Part shown: positions 18,636-27,275 of the stretch, in pieces
How the letters are laid out: every line of letters starts with the position of its first letter
Numbering within the stretch: position 1 is the first letter of the stretch
Assembly: GCA_964503315.1 (NCBI GenBank)
Contig: CAZCZL010000014.1
Span: forward strand, 4,593 to 68,592
Direction: 5' to 3'
Origin: FEB-12 sp964503315
Lineage (GTDB): Bacteria > Zixibacteria > MSB-5A5 > GN15 > FEB-12
Length of the DNA stretch: 64,000 bases
Translations under genes and position numbers: made by a program
Notes under the pieces: generated by a model
What the model was told of the DNA's origin: nothing
Seen by the model: the letters and a program-made list of their open reading frames with translations, nothing else
Databases searched by the model: none

Positions 18636-19040
18636 TCAGCTCTCGACGCGAATCGCTTCCTGCGGGAAACGCTTGTTCGCCAAATGCCCCCCAACATACA
18701 CCCCCAGAAGCCCGACCAGTATTTGCGTGACCAAATACCAGACAGGTTGCTTGTCAATATTGGCCGCCAGCGTAACCAAACCGATAAACAGCACGACTAG
18801 AGCCAACGCATGTATATGTTTGATGCGTGAGCCACGGCAGATCACAATTGTTACTCCCGCTCCAATGGCCGCGGCGGCTAGCCCAAACAGCTGAATCACA
18901 ACTACCCATGGAATACTTGGCAGCATATCCGGTTGCGGAAAGGCACTCGGAAAGATGATCGCGATCAGCAGGAAAAACAACATGATCAGGAGCAGCATCG
19001 CCACATAGCCCGACACAACTGCAATTACGCTACGTAACAT
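18636..19040 (-). CDS. Small four-helix membrane protein, unknown function
   Basis: 134 residues with four hydrophobic segments (about 5-30, 42-66, 78-96, 103-122) and a short charged C-terminus. No catalytic motif is visible. It ends immediately after the histidine kinase stop on the opposite strand, so the two converge. No function can be assigned. Confidence 0.6.
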   Translation of the reverse strand: MLRSVIAVVSGYVAMLLLIMLFFLLIAIIFPSAFPQPDMLPSIPWVVVIQLFGLAAAAIGAGVTIVICRGSRIKHIHALALVVLFIGLVTLAANIDKQPVWYLVTQILVGLLGVYVGGHLANKRFPQEAIRVES

Positions 19041-19163
19041 CTTCTCGTCTCCACCTGTCGATTTCTGTCGGTGCAGTCACAGCTTTCCGGTCACATTCTC
19101 GATCGGTTACACAAAGTCACCGCTGCTCATAGATAGTGTATGGTTCGAAAAGAGAATAGAGAA

Positions 19164-19191
19164 AAAATCTCCCGGCCGATAGGGGCCGGAA
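19164..19191 (-). terminator. Probable rho-independent terminator
   Basis: CCGGCC/GGCCGG hairpin followed on the minus strand by GATTTTTTC. It lies just downstream of the gene ending at 19200. Confidence 0.65.
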
Positions 19192-19199
19192 AAATGAGG

Positions 19200-19787
19200 T
19201 CAGGTCGGTCGCTTGGCCAATCGCTTAAGTCGCTTGCTGCCCGATGCTTCGCGGCCCGCCATCTTCCGTCCGCTGCCGGACGCCTTCGGCGGCTTCGTCC
19301 GTACTACCCGCGATTTATGCCCAGTCTTGCTGTTCAACTCCAGATAATTGGCAATGACAATATCCCAGTCAACAAACTGCAGTACTCCGGCCACCTCGCG
19401 AGCCACGATCGCCGCTTTCCTTAACGATTCGACCTCCTCCGTGAGATCCAACTGCATCAGGAACTCCGGACGTTTGGTTACCTGGGCCAACGATGCGACG
19501 ATGTACCGCTCAAGGTATCGTGCCGACGCGTACGCCTGCGGTGTCCTGGCCCGCCGCAGCGCCCGCTCTATCGTATGAAAGTTCTGCATCCGATAATTCA
19601 ACGCCACGCGGAAACTGACCAGATATTCCCCGGTCAATCCGGGACGAACCGTTTCATCCCGCATATGCCCGAATATCTCCTGCACGCGTCGCAGCGCGTC
19701 ACCGCCCGAGGCCGCTAACACCGTGGCCTGGCCGCAATTGCCTGAGAACTCAAGGACTACATCGCGATTGTGAAAGGTATAGGCCAT
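19200..19787 (-). CDS. Hypothetical protein with a basic C-terminal tail
   Basis: 195 residues, not recognised. The body (1-155) looks soluble and largely helical, with FERALRRARTPQAYASARY-like helices. The last about 40 residues are rich in Lys, Arg, Gly and Ser (KPPKASGSGRKMAG... LKRLAKRPT), which may bind nucleic acid or be disordered. It is followed by a terminator and preceded by a hairpin, so it is probably monocistronic. Confidence 0.55.
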   Translation of the reverse strand: MAYTFHNRDVVLEFSGNCGQATVLAASGGDALRRVQEIFGHMRDETVRPGLTGEYLVSFRVALNYRMQNFHTIERALRRARTPQAYASARYLERYIVASLAQVTKRPEFLMQLDLTEEVESLRKAAIVAREVAGVLQFVDWDIVIANYLELNSKTGHKSRVVRTKPPKASGSGRKMAGREASGSKRLKRLAKRPT

Positions 19788-19799
19788 CCTACTAACAAT

Positions 19800-19825
19800 A
19801 TCGGCCGCCGAAGCGGCCGATTTTA
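19800..19825. terminator. Hairpin between two minus-strand genes, possible terminator
   Basis: Perfect 9-bp stem ATCGGCCGC/GCGGCCGAT with loop CGAA. The T-run is on the plus strand (TTTTATGG), while the upstream gene (ending 19850) is on the minus strand, where the tail is less T-rich. Termination is plausible but not certain. Confidence 0.45.
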
Positions 19826-19849
19826 TGGCCCAATTGTGACAGATTTGAC

Positions 19850-20329
19850 CTAGCCGAGATAGCGAAGTTTACTCCCCGATGTCGTCAGGATAGGGCTATC
19901 CTGATGCATTTCGGCCGCTTTGACCTCTCCGAAAAAGACCGTATGGTTCCCTACCGTCACCTTGTTTACGGTCTTGCAGTCCAGGTACCCCAATGCCCCT
20001 TTGAGAAGCGGACTTCTGGTCACCGGCGATGAGTCCACTTCCGCGTGCGCCAGTTTCTGATACCCCGATTCCGCCGGTCCATAATACGCCTTGGCGAATT
20101 CGGCATGATTTTCCGCGATCAAATTGACCACGAACCCGCCATGCTGATCGATCAGCCGCGACGATTGATGTTTGTTGTGCACAGCCATCGCGATGATCGG
20201 CGGCTCGGAACTGACTTGCGACACCCAACTCGCGGTGAACGCGTTGCCGCTAGTCCCCTCTCCCATCGTGACAATATACACTCCGTACTCGAGTTTCTTT
20301 AGCGCGGCGGTGATCTGCTTCTCCATCAT
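19850..20329 (-). CDS. Flavin reductase-like (FMN-binding split-barrel) protein
   Basis: 159 residues, the usual size of the flavin-reductase-like family, which reduces FMN/FAD with NAD(P)H or serves as a flavoprotein. Family features visible are YIVTMGEGTSGNAFTASWVSQVSSEPPIIAMAV-type core (residues about 18-50; TASW and PPIIAMAV) and the C-terminal HTVFFGEV strand. It lies 36 bp downstream of the radical SAM gene on the same strand, so they may be co-transcribed. The electron acceptor is unknown. Confidence 0.82.
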   Translation of the reverse strand: MMEKQITAALKKLEYGVYIVTMGEGTSGNAFTASWVSQVSSEPPIIAMAVHNKHQSSRLIDQHGGFVVNLIAENHAEFAKAYYGPAESGYQKLAHAEVDSSPVTRSPLLKGALGYLDCKTVNKVTVGNHTVFFGEVKAAEMHQDSPILTTSGSKLRYLG

Positions 20330-20365
20330 CTCTCCATATCGGGCACATCTGCCCGTGCACTGGTG

Positions 20366-21349
20366 TCATCGTTCAAACGGATGCTCGAAAGTAAAATCAG
20401 GACGGTAGTTCACCGGGCTGTCCAGTTCCTGGACCCAGCCCCGGTGGAATCCGAGTCGATCGAATTCATCGAGCACCTCTTCGTATTCTTCCTGTAGTAA
20501 CGTCCTCCCCAGCCGCGGATGTTTCGCCACCGCCGGGATCGGGTGATATTGCGACATCAGAGAAACATGCACGTCCGGAGAGAGTTCCTCGGCGATCCAT
20601 CGCAGCACCTTCTTGCTGTTCTCTATCTGCCCCGGCAATACCAGATGGCGAATGACCATTCCGAACTGGATGTACCCGTCGTCATCGAGATAGATATTCG
20701 GCCCCTTCTGGCGGAACATCTCCTTGATCGCGGCGGTCGCGTGGGTCACATAATTGTGCGTGTCGGAATAGGCGCCGCTCAGGCGATTCTCCATATACTT
20801 CAGATCCGGCAGATAGACATGGATGGATTCTTCAAATGACCGGATCGTCTCTGCTTTGTCGTAACTGCTGGTGTTGAACACAAAGATCGGCTCGCGCCCG
20901 CGGGCTTTAAGGGCGTTCATGATCACGCGAACCTGCGGGATGAAATGCGACGGCGACACAAAACCGACCGCGTGACAGCCAGAGTCTAGCAAAGTTTCTA
21001 TCTGCGAGATAATGTCCACCAGCTCAAGTTTGTTCTCTTCGATCGTCGCGTTACGCCGGCTTATTTGCCAGTTCTGGCAGTAAACGCACTGCATATTGCA
21101 GCGCGTGAAGAAGATATTACAGATGCCATGCTTGCCGGAAATGACCGGCTCTTCCCCCCGGTGCGCGCAAATGGACCCGACCGAAAACTCCATCCCGCTG
21201 TTGCAGAACCCCAGCTTGTCGCCGGATCTATCCGCCTGACAGTTGCGCGGACACTGCGTGCAATTCTTCAGTACTTCCAACGGCTGCAGCAATTCCTGCC
21301 ACTGGGATGGCGTGAACAAATTCGTGGATGTAGGTGTGGGTCGGTCCAT
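20366..21349 (-). CDS. Radical SAM protein, PflX/pyruvate-formate-lyase-activase-like (COG1313)
   Basis: 327 residues. The [4Fe-4S]-SAM motif is C84-N-M-Q-C88-V-Y-C91 in FFTRCNMQCVYCQNW. An N-terminal set of cysteines (C30, C33, C37, C49) precedes it and could bind a second cluster, as in the PflX-like family. GFVSPSHFIPQ and YLPDLKYM are also family-typical. The enzyme should cleave SAM to a 5'-deoxyadenosyl radical. Its substrate is not established for the family. The adjacent flavin reductase could supply electrons, which is inference. No formate-lyase-like glycyl radical enzyme is in the window. Confidence 0.85.
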   Translation of the reverse strand: MDRPTPTSTNLFTPSQWQELLQPLEVLKNCTQCPRNCQADRSGDKLGFCNSGMEFSVGSICAHRGEEPVISGKHGICNIFFTRCNMQCVYCQNWQISRRNATIEENKLELVDIISQIETLLDSGCHAVGFVSPSHFIPQVRVIMNALKARGREPIFVFNTSSYDKAETIRSFEESIHVYLPDLKYMENRLSGAYSDTHNYVTHATAAIKEMFRQKGPNIYLDDDGYIQFGMVIRHLVLPGQIENSKKVLRWIAEELSPDVHVSLMSQYHPIPAVAKHPRLGRTLLQEEYEEVLDEFDRLGFHRGWVQELDSPVNYRPDFTFEHPFER

Positions 21350-21398
21350 ATTTGCCTGGACCTAATATACGGAACGGCGGACCATCCCGCAAGGCGGC

Positions 21399-23387
21399 TC
21401 ACTCTCCGACGCGAATCGGCAAGATCACGACCGGCAGCCCCTGATGGTAGAGCCGCTTCTGGACCGAGAAGATCGTCTGGTTGTGCAACCAGCGATTGAA
21501 GAAGGTCTCTTTCTTGAAGACCAACTGTCCGCCAAAGAAGATGGCTCGGGGAAATCTCTCAATTATCTGCGGCACCTGGTTATCCAGCTCTTCCAGAACA
21601 TCCACCCCGATCACTGTGTGGCTTTCGGCGTACAGACCATGCCGCTGCATATAATCAACATATCGCTTCCCCTCGGACTCAATATGCTCTTTGAGCTTGT
21701 CCACTTCAGCGGTCCCCTTGAAATTGCCGACATCCACCACGCCGATCTGGAGAAATACGTAGTTCTTGATCGCTCCCTCAAACAGGCTGATGACATTCAG
21801 GAGAGTATGTATCCCCAGTCCGTTGAATCCATTGACCAACAGCACCGCGGTCTTGCCCGATGGCTGCGGCTGCAGTTCCGGGACAGGCGCCGACTGTTGT
21901 TGCTCGGAGACCTGCATCGCCGTCACCAGCAAGTCATCCAGACGCTTCAATTGCTGGGCCGTTCTCCGGTAATGTCGGCGCACCCCGAATGCGATCGCTA
22001 CGAGCGCGCTGGTCACCACGATCGTCAGCCATCCTCCCTGATCGAACTTAAGGATCGCCATCGTCACCAGAATGAACGAAGACAGCGCCAGGCCGACTCC
22101 GTTTATCGTGATCTTACGCAGCCAGACATTTGACTCTTTACGTACCTGCCACCAATGCCGCACCATTCCCAATTGCGAGAGCACGAACGTTATGAACACT
22201 GTGATGGAGTAGAGGACAACGAGGAATTTGACCGAGCCGCCTGTCGCGACGACCAATATCAACGCCAATCCGCCCATCAGTAGAATACCATTTTGAGTCA
22301 CCAGCCGATCCGACAGAACCGTGAAGCGCGTCGGGAACCACCGGTCGAGCGCCATATTTGCCAACACGCGCGGCCCTCCCAGGAAGCCCGTCTGTGCCGC
22401 GACAAACAAAAGCGCCGCCTCGGACAACAGGATCGCGAAAACGAATACCACGCCTGTTGTCCCCCATCCCTCTGAGATCCGCTCAAACAACACCGCGTTG
22501 AGTGTTTTTCCTTCAACCGGCTTTAGATCCATCAGGAGGTAGGCGATGACAAGGCCCGTCACGATCGCGGCCAGCGATATCGCCATATACCACATCGTCC
22601 GACGGCCGTTGGCGACTTTTGGTTCTCGAATGATCGGCAGACCGTTGGACACTGCCTCAATTCCGGTGTACGTACCGGCGCCAAATGAGTACGACCGCAT
22701 TAGTAAGAGGAATATACCCGCGAGGCCGATCTCCGATTGTGCCTTGGAAAAATCGCTGGCAGTCGCGGAGACCACCTCCGGTAGTTGGTCGACGTGGCTC
22801 CCCCAAGCGTACAGTATCGCGATCCCATGCAGCACCACAAACGACAGCATGATGGGGATGAGCGGCACGACCGATTCACGCACGCCGCGAAGGTTCATTA
22901 CAATCAGGAGCAGAACCCCGAACACGGTGAACCCGAGCTTGTACGAATGCCACTCCGGCGGGAGAAAACTGAACATCGCGTCAGAACCGGCCGCGACCGA
23001 GAGCGCGATCGTCAACACATAGTCGATCAGCAACGCGCACCCCGACACCATTCCCAGGGTCGGACTGAGCATCTTGCTCGCGACCAGATAACCGCCACCG
23101 CCGCCGGGGAACAGCTCGATTATCTGCATATAGCTGGCGGAGATTACAAACACTGTGATGGCCGACCCAAGCGCGACCAGCAGACCCAGGTAGGTATGGC
23201 TCCCCAGCGCCAGGAAGGCTTCCTCAGGACCGTAGCAGGCAGACGATAACCCGTCGGCACCCAGTCCGACCCAAGCGAGAAACGCTGAAAGAGAGAGCGC
23301 GTGATAGATGGACCGATCCTGAAGATTACGGCCACGCCCTATCAGTGCGGTCTTTATGCGTCGAAAAAGAGAGGGTTGTGTTTCCAT
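21399..23387 (-). CDS. APC-superfamily permease with large cytoplasmic C-terminal domain
   Basis: 662 residues: about 12 membrane helices (residues about 30-470) followed by a hydrophilic domain of about 170 residues. The first helices carry GLGADGLSSACYGPEEAFLALG, typical of a subset of APC transporters that includes the potassium importer KimA (YdaO) as well as amino-acid permeases. The C-terminal domain has an alpha/beta pattern (AVLLVNGFNGLGIHTLLNVI, VVDVGNFKG). Potassium or amino-acid uptake across the inner membrane is likely; the substrate cannot be decided from sequence alone. It is separated by 49 bp from the radical SAM gene. Confidence 0.8.
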   Translation of the reverse strand: METQPSLFRRIKTALIGRGRNLQDRSIYHALSLSAFLAWVGLGADGLSSACYGPEEAFLALGSHTYLGLLVALGSAITVFVISASYMQIIELFPGGGGGYLVASKMLSPTLGMVSGCALLIDYVLTIALSVAAGSDAMFSFLPPEWHSYKLGFTVFGVLLLIVMNLRGVRESVVPLIPIMLSFVVLHGIAILYAWGSHVDQLPEVVSATASDFSKAQSEIGLAGIFLLLMRSYSFGAGTYTGIEAVSNGLPIIREPKVANGRRTMWYMAISLAAIVTGLVIAYLLMDLKPVEGKTLNAVLFERISEGWGTTGVVFVFAILLSEAALLFVAAQTGFLGGPRVLANMALDRWFPTRFTVLSDRLVTQNGILLMGGLALILVVATGGSVKFLVVLYSITVFITFVLSQLGMVRHWWQVRKESNVWLRKITINGVGLALSSFILVTMAILKFDQGGWLTIVVTSALVAIAFGVRRHYRRTAQQLKRLDDLLVTAMQVSEQQQSAPVPELQPQPSGKTAVLLVNGFNGLGIHTLLNVISLFEGAIKNYVFLQIGVVDVGNFKGTAEVDKLKEHIESEGKRYVDYMQRHGLYAESHTVIGVDVLEELDNQVPQIIERFPRAIFFGGQLVFKKETFFNRWLHNQTIFSVQKRLYHQGLPVVILPIRVGE

Positions 23388-23462
23388 TTCCTACCGGGGC
23401 AAAGCCCCTAAAACTTTGGCGTAATTATGGAAAGCTGCGCCCGGACGCAAGACAATTCTGAA

Positions 23463-24200
23463 CTACGCGGGCTTCTCCGCCAACCAGAACTGACGTCCGC
23501 CGCCAGCCATGCCAAATTCGGTGGAAAGGCCGGTCTTCTGCAAGATAAAACCAACCGAGGTAAGGAGTTGACTGACTGCATCACGATCGAAGGCCGTTTG
23601 TTCGAAAACCTCGTCAGTGCGATACCAGACCCCACCAATCAAACGGAACATGGCAGCATCCAGACGACCACGCTTTAGTTCAGGATTGTAGCTGTTCCGA
23701 ACCGCCAGTACATGATCTGGCTCAACGATCGACCAACTCCCCTTCCACCCTTTCAGGTACCCCTCCTCGATGTTCAGATCGAACAGAAACAGACCTCCCG
23801 GCTTCAGAGCCGCAAAGACCGACGCAAACGCCGACAACAACCGCTCTTCCGTCATCAGATGATTCAAGCTGTCATAGAGAGATATAACTCCATGCATCTG
23901 TTCGGGGAGCGCGAAGTTTTCCGCATTCGACTCAACAAAACCCGCCAAAGGCGCGTTTCGCTTGGCGAATGCCAGCATCTCCTTCGAATTATCCAGACCG
24001 GTGACTTTGTACCCTGCCTCGGTCAACCGTCCTGCCATCTGGCCGGTACCGCAGCAGAGGTCCAGAATCCGCGCTTCACTCGGGAGTTGCGGGAGAAACC
24101 ATGCCTCAAGGACTGGATATATTCTGTCCAGGAATTGGCTCCCCCAATAGCGGTCGTAGAACCAGGCCAGCCCGTCGTAGGGTGTGTGACTTTCGCTCAT
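23463..24200 (-). CDS. Class I SAM-dependent methyltransferase
   Basis: 245 residues from ATG 24200, chosen because it overlaps the upstream GNAT stop as ATGA; a longer frame from 24221 is less likely. Motif I is ILDLCCGTGQMAGRL, motif II VTGLDNSKEML, and GVISLYDSLNHL is in the motif IV region, all typical of class I methyltransferases. The substrate is unknown. Coupling to an acetyltransferase suggests a small two-gene operon. Confidence 0.85.
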   Translation of the reverse strand: MSESHTPYDGLAWFYDRYWGSQFLDRIYPVLEAWFLPQLPSEARILDLCCGTGQMAGRLTEAGYKVTGLDNSKEMLAFAKRNAPLAGFVESNAENFALPEQMHGVISLYDSLNHLMTEERLLSAFASVFAALKPGGLFLFDLNIEEGYLKGWKGSWSIVEPDHVLAVRNSYNPELKRGRLDAAMFRLIGGVWYRTDEVFEQTAFDRDAVSQLLTSVGFILQKTGLSTEFGMAGGGRQFWLAEKPA

Positions 24201-24595
24201 CGCTTCCGCGGAAGGAACCACGCGTCATCATTTTTGGTGAAACCGATATGCGGGTAATACTCCCGCGCCTGTGGTGCCGCCAGCAACAGCACCATTACCT
24301 CTTCGCCCAGATACTGCTGCGTCCGAAGGATCAACTCCTGCCCTATCCCCCGCTTCTGATACGCTTTGGCGACGGCAAGATCGGAGAGATAGCAGCAGTA
24401 CGAAAAATCGGTAACTGAACGTGATATCCCTATCAGCTTGGCGCCATCCCGCGCCGACACGATCAGGTTCGCGTTCTCTATCATCCGCGCGATCCGGGGG
24501 AGGTCGCTCACCGGCCGATTGAGCCCCGCGTCGGCGTAAAGGTCCGCCACTTCCGCCGGTTCCACTACTTCATTGATATGGTAGAGTATATGCAT
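24197..24595 (-). CDS. GNAT-family N-acetyltransferase
   Basis: 132 residues. The acetyl-CoA binding motif A is visible as DLAVAKAYQKRGIGQELI (residues about 74-91, Q/RxxGxG/A pattern KRGIG), and the ending has YPHIGFTKND, resembling GNAT C-termini. It transfers acetyl from acetyl-CoA to an unknown amine. The stop overlaps the start of the methyltransferase gene by 4 bp. Confidence 0.85.
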   Translation of the reverse strand: MHILYHINEVVEPAEVADLYADAGLNRPVSDLPRIARMIENANLIVSARDGAKLIGISRSVTDFSYCCYLSDLAVAKAYQKRGIGQELILRTQQYLGEEVMVLLLAAPQAREYYPHIGFTKNDDAWFLPRKR

Positions 24596-24669
24596 AGCGA
24601 TGCCCTCGTTGAGTGATTCACGGATGTAATATGGAGTCCCGTGCGCTAGGGCGCAATGAAGGAATTTAC

Positions 24670-26052
24670 TCAGCGCATCGGCGCGAGCGCGCCCGCTTTC
24701 TCGAAGGTCACCGCGCTTAACACGGCATCAACGTAGAAATACTGCTCGGCCTTGAACGGGAGGTACGCGAGCTGTATCTCAACCGGGCGGCACGGCTGGA
24801 AGGCTTTGTTTCGCAGATGGTCGAGCTCTGCCGCTCGACGGTACCAGAGCACTTCAAGCAACGCCAGGCTGTCATCTATCGATCGCGTCACCGGTATCTC
24901 CTGCCGGATCAGATCCCCCATCCGTTCGCACTCGATATGCTGTATCGCCGTCGTCATCCGCGAACTGAGTCGATAGGTCGTCTCCGCATTCCGCATCTCA
25001 AACGCCGGTACTACAAACTGCTGTATCCCCTGCCGCTCCGAATGTGCCTTTATAACCCAGAACGGAAAGTACGTATTCGCTTTATCAATCTTCCCTCGAT
25101 TGACCAGCAGTTCTCTGTTCAACTCCGCGCACGAATCAAGAAACTCGATTCGCCCACAATTGTGACAGGCATAGACAAGTGATCTTCCGAAAGGAAGGTC
25201 AACACCGCAGTTTGAACACCGGTGAAACTCCACCCCCAAAGACCCAAACGTGATGGACTGTTTGTTGGCAGGCTCGCTCGGGCTTTCGGCGAGAGTCTCA
25301 GTCCCCGCCACTCGACCAGTGACGGCATCGAGTACGATCCGCTCTGTCCCCTGACGCGTGTAATGATCGGCGAGATAATAGGGGAAATAAACTATCGACC
25401 CTTTCGGGTGGAACAGAATGGTGGAGTTGTTCTTGTTGTCGGCACGGTCAAACCGGGCAAGCCCGGCTGTAGCTCTCACCGCTCTGTCCACGGCGTCATC
25501 AAACGATTCGTTGACTGTCAGGCAACGGGCATCCTGATCGATCTTCTCTTGCGCGAAAGGGAGCAGGCCAAGGTACTCAGCCCGCACGCCGAGTGAATAC
25601 GGGATCGATTCAGCGACATCTGTTGCGGGTGCCGACGACGAATAGGCCGCGAGGTTGATCGTGGTCAATTCCTTCTCTTCAACCGAGCCATCGTCATACT
25701 CATCTTCCTCTGACCGAGAAACTTCGTATACCGAAGTTCGCACCTTGAGCGTCACCGCGTCGATCTTCCAGTAAGGATAGTAAATGAGTGATAGCGGCGC
25801 GTTACTGCCGGGCATGGTGATGTCATGCTTGCGACAATAACGGTCCAGCAGGAAACGGATCTCCTGAGGAGATTTCTTCGGTTTGGTGAAATAGGCGGGC
25901 GGAAGTTCCGGCATGCTGATCCGGAGCACCGATCCACAATGCGTACACTGGAGAAGGCGGAAGTCCTTTTCCAGAGCAAGGTCGGCGCCACATCCGGGAC
26001 AGCCGACCTCGATCGTGAATCCGTTACTGCCCGTTCGGCGTGGACTGACCAT
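24670..26052 (-). CDS. Protein with two zinc-ribbon-like elements, partner of the SPFH protein
   Basis: The long open frame reaches 26229, but ATG 26052 is preferred: GGAAAG lies upstream and the extra N-terminal 59 residues just shadow the neighbouring gene. 460 residues. An N-terminal zinc ribbon (CPGCGADL ... CTHCGS) and a second CSNCGVDLPFG ... CHNCGRIEF element about midway flank beta-rich, non-hydrophobic segments. No membrane helix is apparent. It overlaps the end of the SPFH gene by 29 bp, so the two should be made together and probably act together. Function not recognised. Confidence 0.7.
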   Translation of the reverse strand: MVSPRRTGSNGFTIEVGCPGCGADLALEKDFRLLQCTHCGSVLRISMPELPPAYFTKPKKSPQEIRFLLDRYCRKHDITMPGSNAPLSLIYYPYWKIDAVTLKVRTSVYEVSRSEEDEYDDGSVEEKELTTINLAAYSSSAPATDVAESIPYSLGVRAEYLGLLPFAQEKIDQDARCLTVNESFDDAVDRAVRATAGLARFDRADNKNNSTILFHPKGSIVYFPYYLADHYTRQGTERIVLDAVTGRVAGTETLAESPSEPANKQSITFGSLGVEFHRCSNCGVDLPFGRSLVYACHNCGRIEFLDSCAELNRELLVNRGKIDKANTYFPFWVIKAHSERQGIQQFVVPAFEMRNAETTYRLSSRMTTAIQHIECERMGDLIRQEIPVTRSIDDSLALLEVLWYRRAAELDHLRNKAFQPCRPVEIQLAYLPFKAEQYFYVDAVLSAVTFEKAGALAPMR

Positions 26053-27061
26053 CAACCGGCTTTCCACAGTTGGCGCAGAAATTCGCGCCGACCAGTAACT
26101 CCGATGAACAGAACTTGCAGGACAATTTGCTGTGCAGCTTGGTGCCGCAATTCGGGCAGAAACTAGAATCTGACGGTACTTCGCGTTTACACGAAGTGCA
26201 GGTGAGATAGACCTCGGTCCGCTCGGCACCCATCGACTTCTGGAAGATCCCCGGGGTCATCAGCCCAACTCCGGCTCCCATCATCATGCCGGCGCCCGCC
26301 GATGCCGCGCCTCCCTGCGTCCCGAGACCCTTGGCGATCTCATACTTCATGAATTTGTCGAGATCCCCAACTGCTCCCATACCGGAGCGCTGGTCGATCA
26401 TCTTGGCGACCTCATCCGGCGGGGTGATGGTCGAGATATAGAAATCGACCAACGCCAGACCGTATTTCTCGAATTCCACCTTGATGATCTTCTCGAACTC
26501 CTTCGCCAGTTCGCTGTACTGCGCCGGCAGGTCGAGAATTGTTTTGAGACGCTCGCCGAGCAGATCATTCAGCCGCGCGATTATCACATCGCGCAGGTAG
26601 TCGTTGATATCCTCAGTCGTATACTTCGCCTGGCGTCCCACAAGCGAATTGAGGAAGAGCGACGGCTTCTCAACGCGGAAAGTATACGTCCCATGTCCGC
26701 GCAGACGAACCAGACCAAGTTGGTTGTCCCGGAAGGTCACAGGGTCGCGGGTCCCCCATTTCAGATTGGTGAAGACCTTCAGATTGACAAAGTAAACTTC
26801 CGCGCGGAACGGCGAGTTGAACCCGAATGGAAACGCCAGAAGGCGGGTCAGGATCGGGAGGTTCATCGACGTCAGCGTATGGCGACCGGTCGAGAACATA
26901 TCCGCGGCATGGCCATCCTTGAAAAAGATCGCCTGTTGACTGTCGCGGACGATCAACTGGGCGCCAAGTTTGAAATCCGCGGAACCTTCCTGCGGCAACC
27001 GGTAGATCATCTCGTCACCGGATTGGTCCATCCATTCAATAATTTCGATAAGCAGGGACAT
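26024..27061 (-). CDS. SPFH/band-7 domain protein with C-terminal zinc ribbons (YdjL/virion-core-like)
   Basis: 345 residues. The N-terminal two thirds form an SPFH-like domain without a membrane helix (MSLLIEIIEWMDQSGDEMIYRLP start typical of COG4260). A Gly/Ala/Met-rich linker (GGAASAGAGMMMGAG) leads to two zinc ribbons (CTSCKREV...CPNCG and CKFCSSELLVGANFCANCG). Such proteins are widespread but poorly characterised, with suggested membrane-scaffold or stress roles. It is the first gene of an overlapping pair with the zinc-ribbon protein downstream. Confidence 0.82.
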   Translation of the reverse strand: MSLLIEIIEWMDQSGDEMIYRLPQEGSADFKLGAQLIVRDSQQAIFFKDGHAADMFSTGRHTLTSMNLPILTRLLAFPFGFNSPFRAEVYFVNLKVFTNLKWGTRDPVTFRDNQLGLVRLRGHGTYTFRVEKPSLFLNSLVGRQAKYTTEDINDYLRDVIIARLNDLLGERLKTILDLPAQYSELAKEFEKIIKVEFEKYGLALVDFYISTITPPDEVAKMIDQRSGMGAVGDLDKFMKYEIAKGLGTQGGAASAGAGMMMGAGVGLMTPGIFQKSMGAERTEVYLTCTSCKREVPSDSSFCPNCGTKLHSKLSCKFCSSELLVGANFCANCGKPVDGQSTPNGQ

Positions 27062-27221
27062 GGTATCTCCTGTGCTATTTTCTTAATCAGTTACCTTGAT
27101 TGTCGGTTGATATTCAGGTTTGTGAAGCGAATTGCCTGACCGATTATTGCACAGTCAGACCCCGGCCGAACCCAAACCTGTTTGGCGAGTTAGCTGGTCG
27201 GCCAACTCCACGCAGGTAACA

Positions 27222-27252
27222 GAAAAAGCCCCCGGCAAATCGCCGAGGGCTC
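27222..27252 (-). terminator. Rho-independent terminator of the lipoprotein gene
   Basis: AGCCCCCGGC/GCCGAGGGCT hairpin (one mismatch) with loop AAAT, followed on the minus strand by TTTTTC. It lies 24 bp beyond the stop of the gene ending at 27276. Confidence 0.75.
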
Positions 27253-27275
27253 AGATGATCCTTTGTCAAATCTCG

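Noticed and set aside
26053..26229. N-terminal extension of the zinc-ribbon gene to 26229
   Set aside because: These 59 codons lie inside the SPFH coding sequence in another frame, and a good ATG with a ribosome site is available at 26052.
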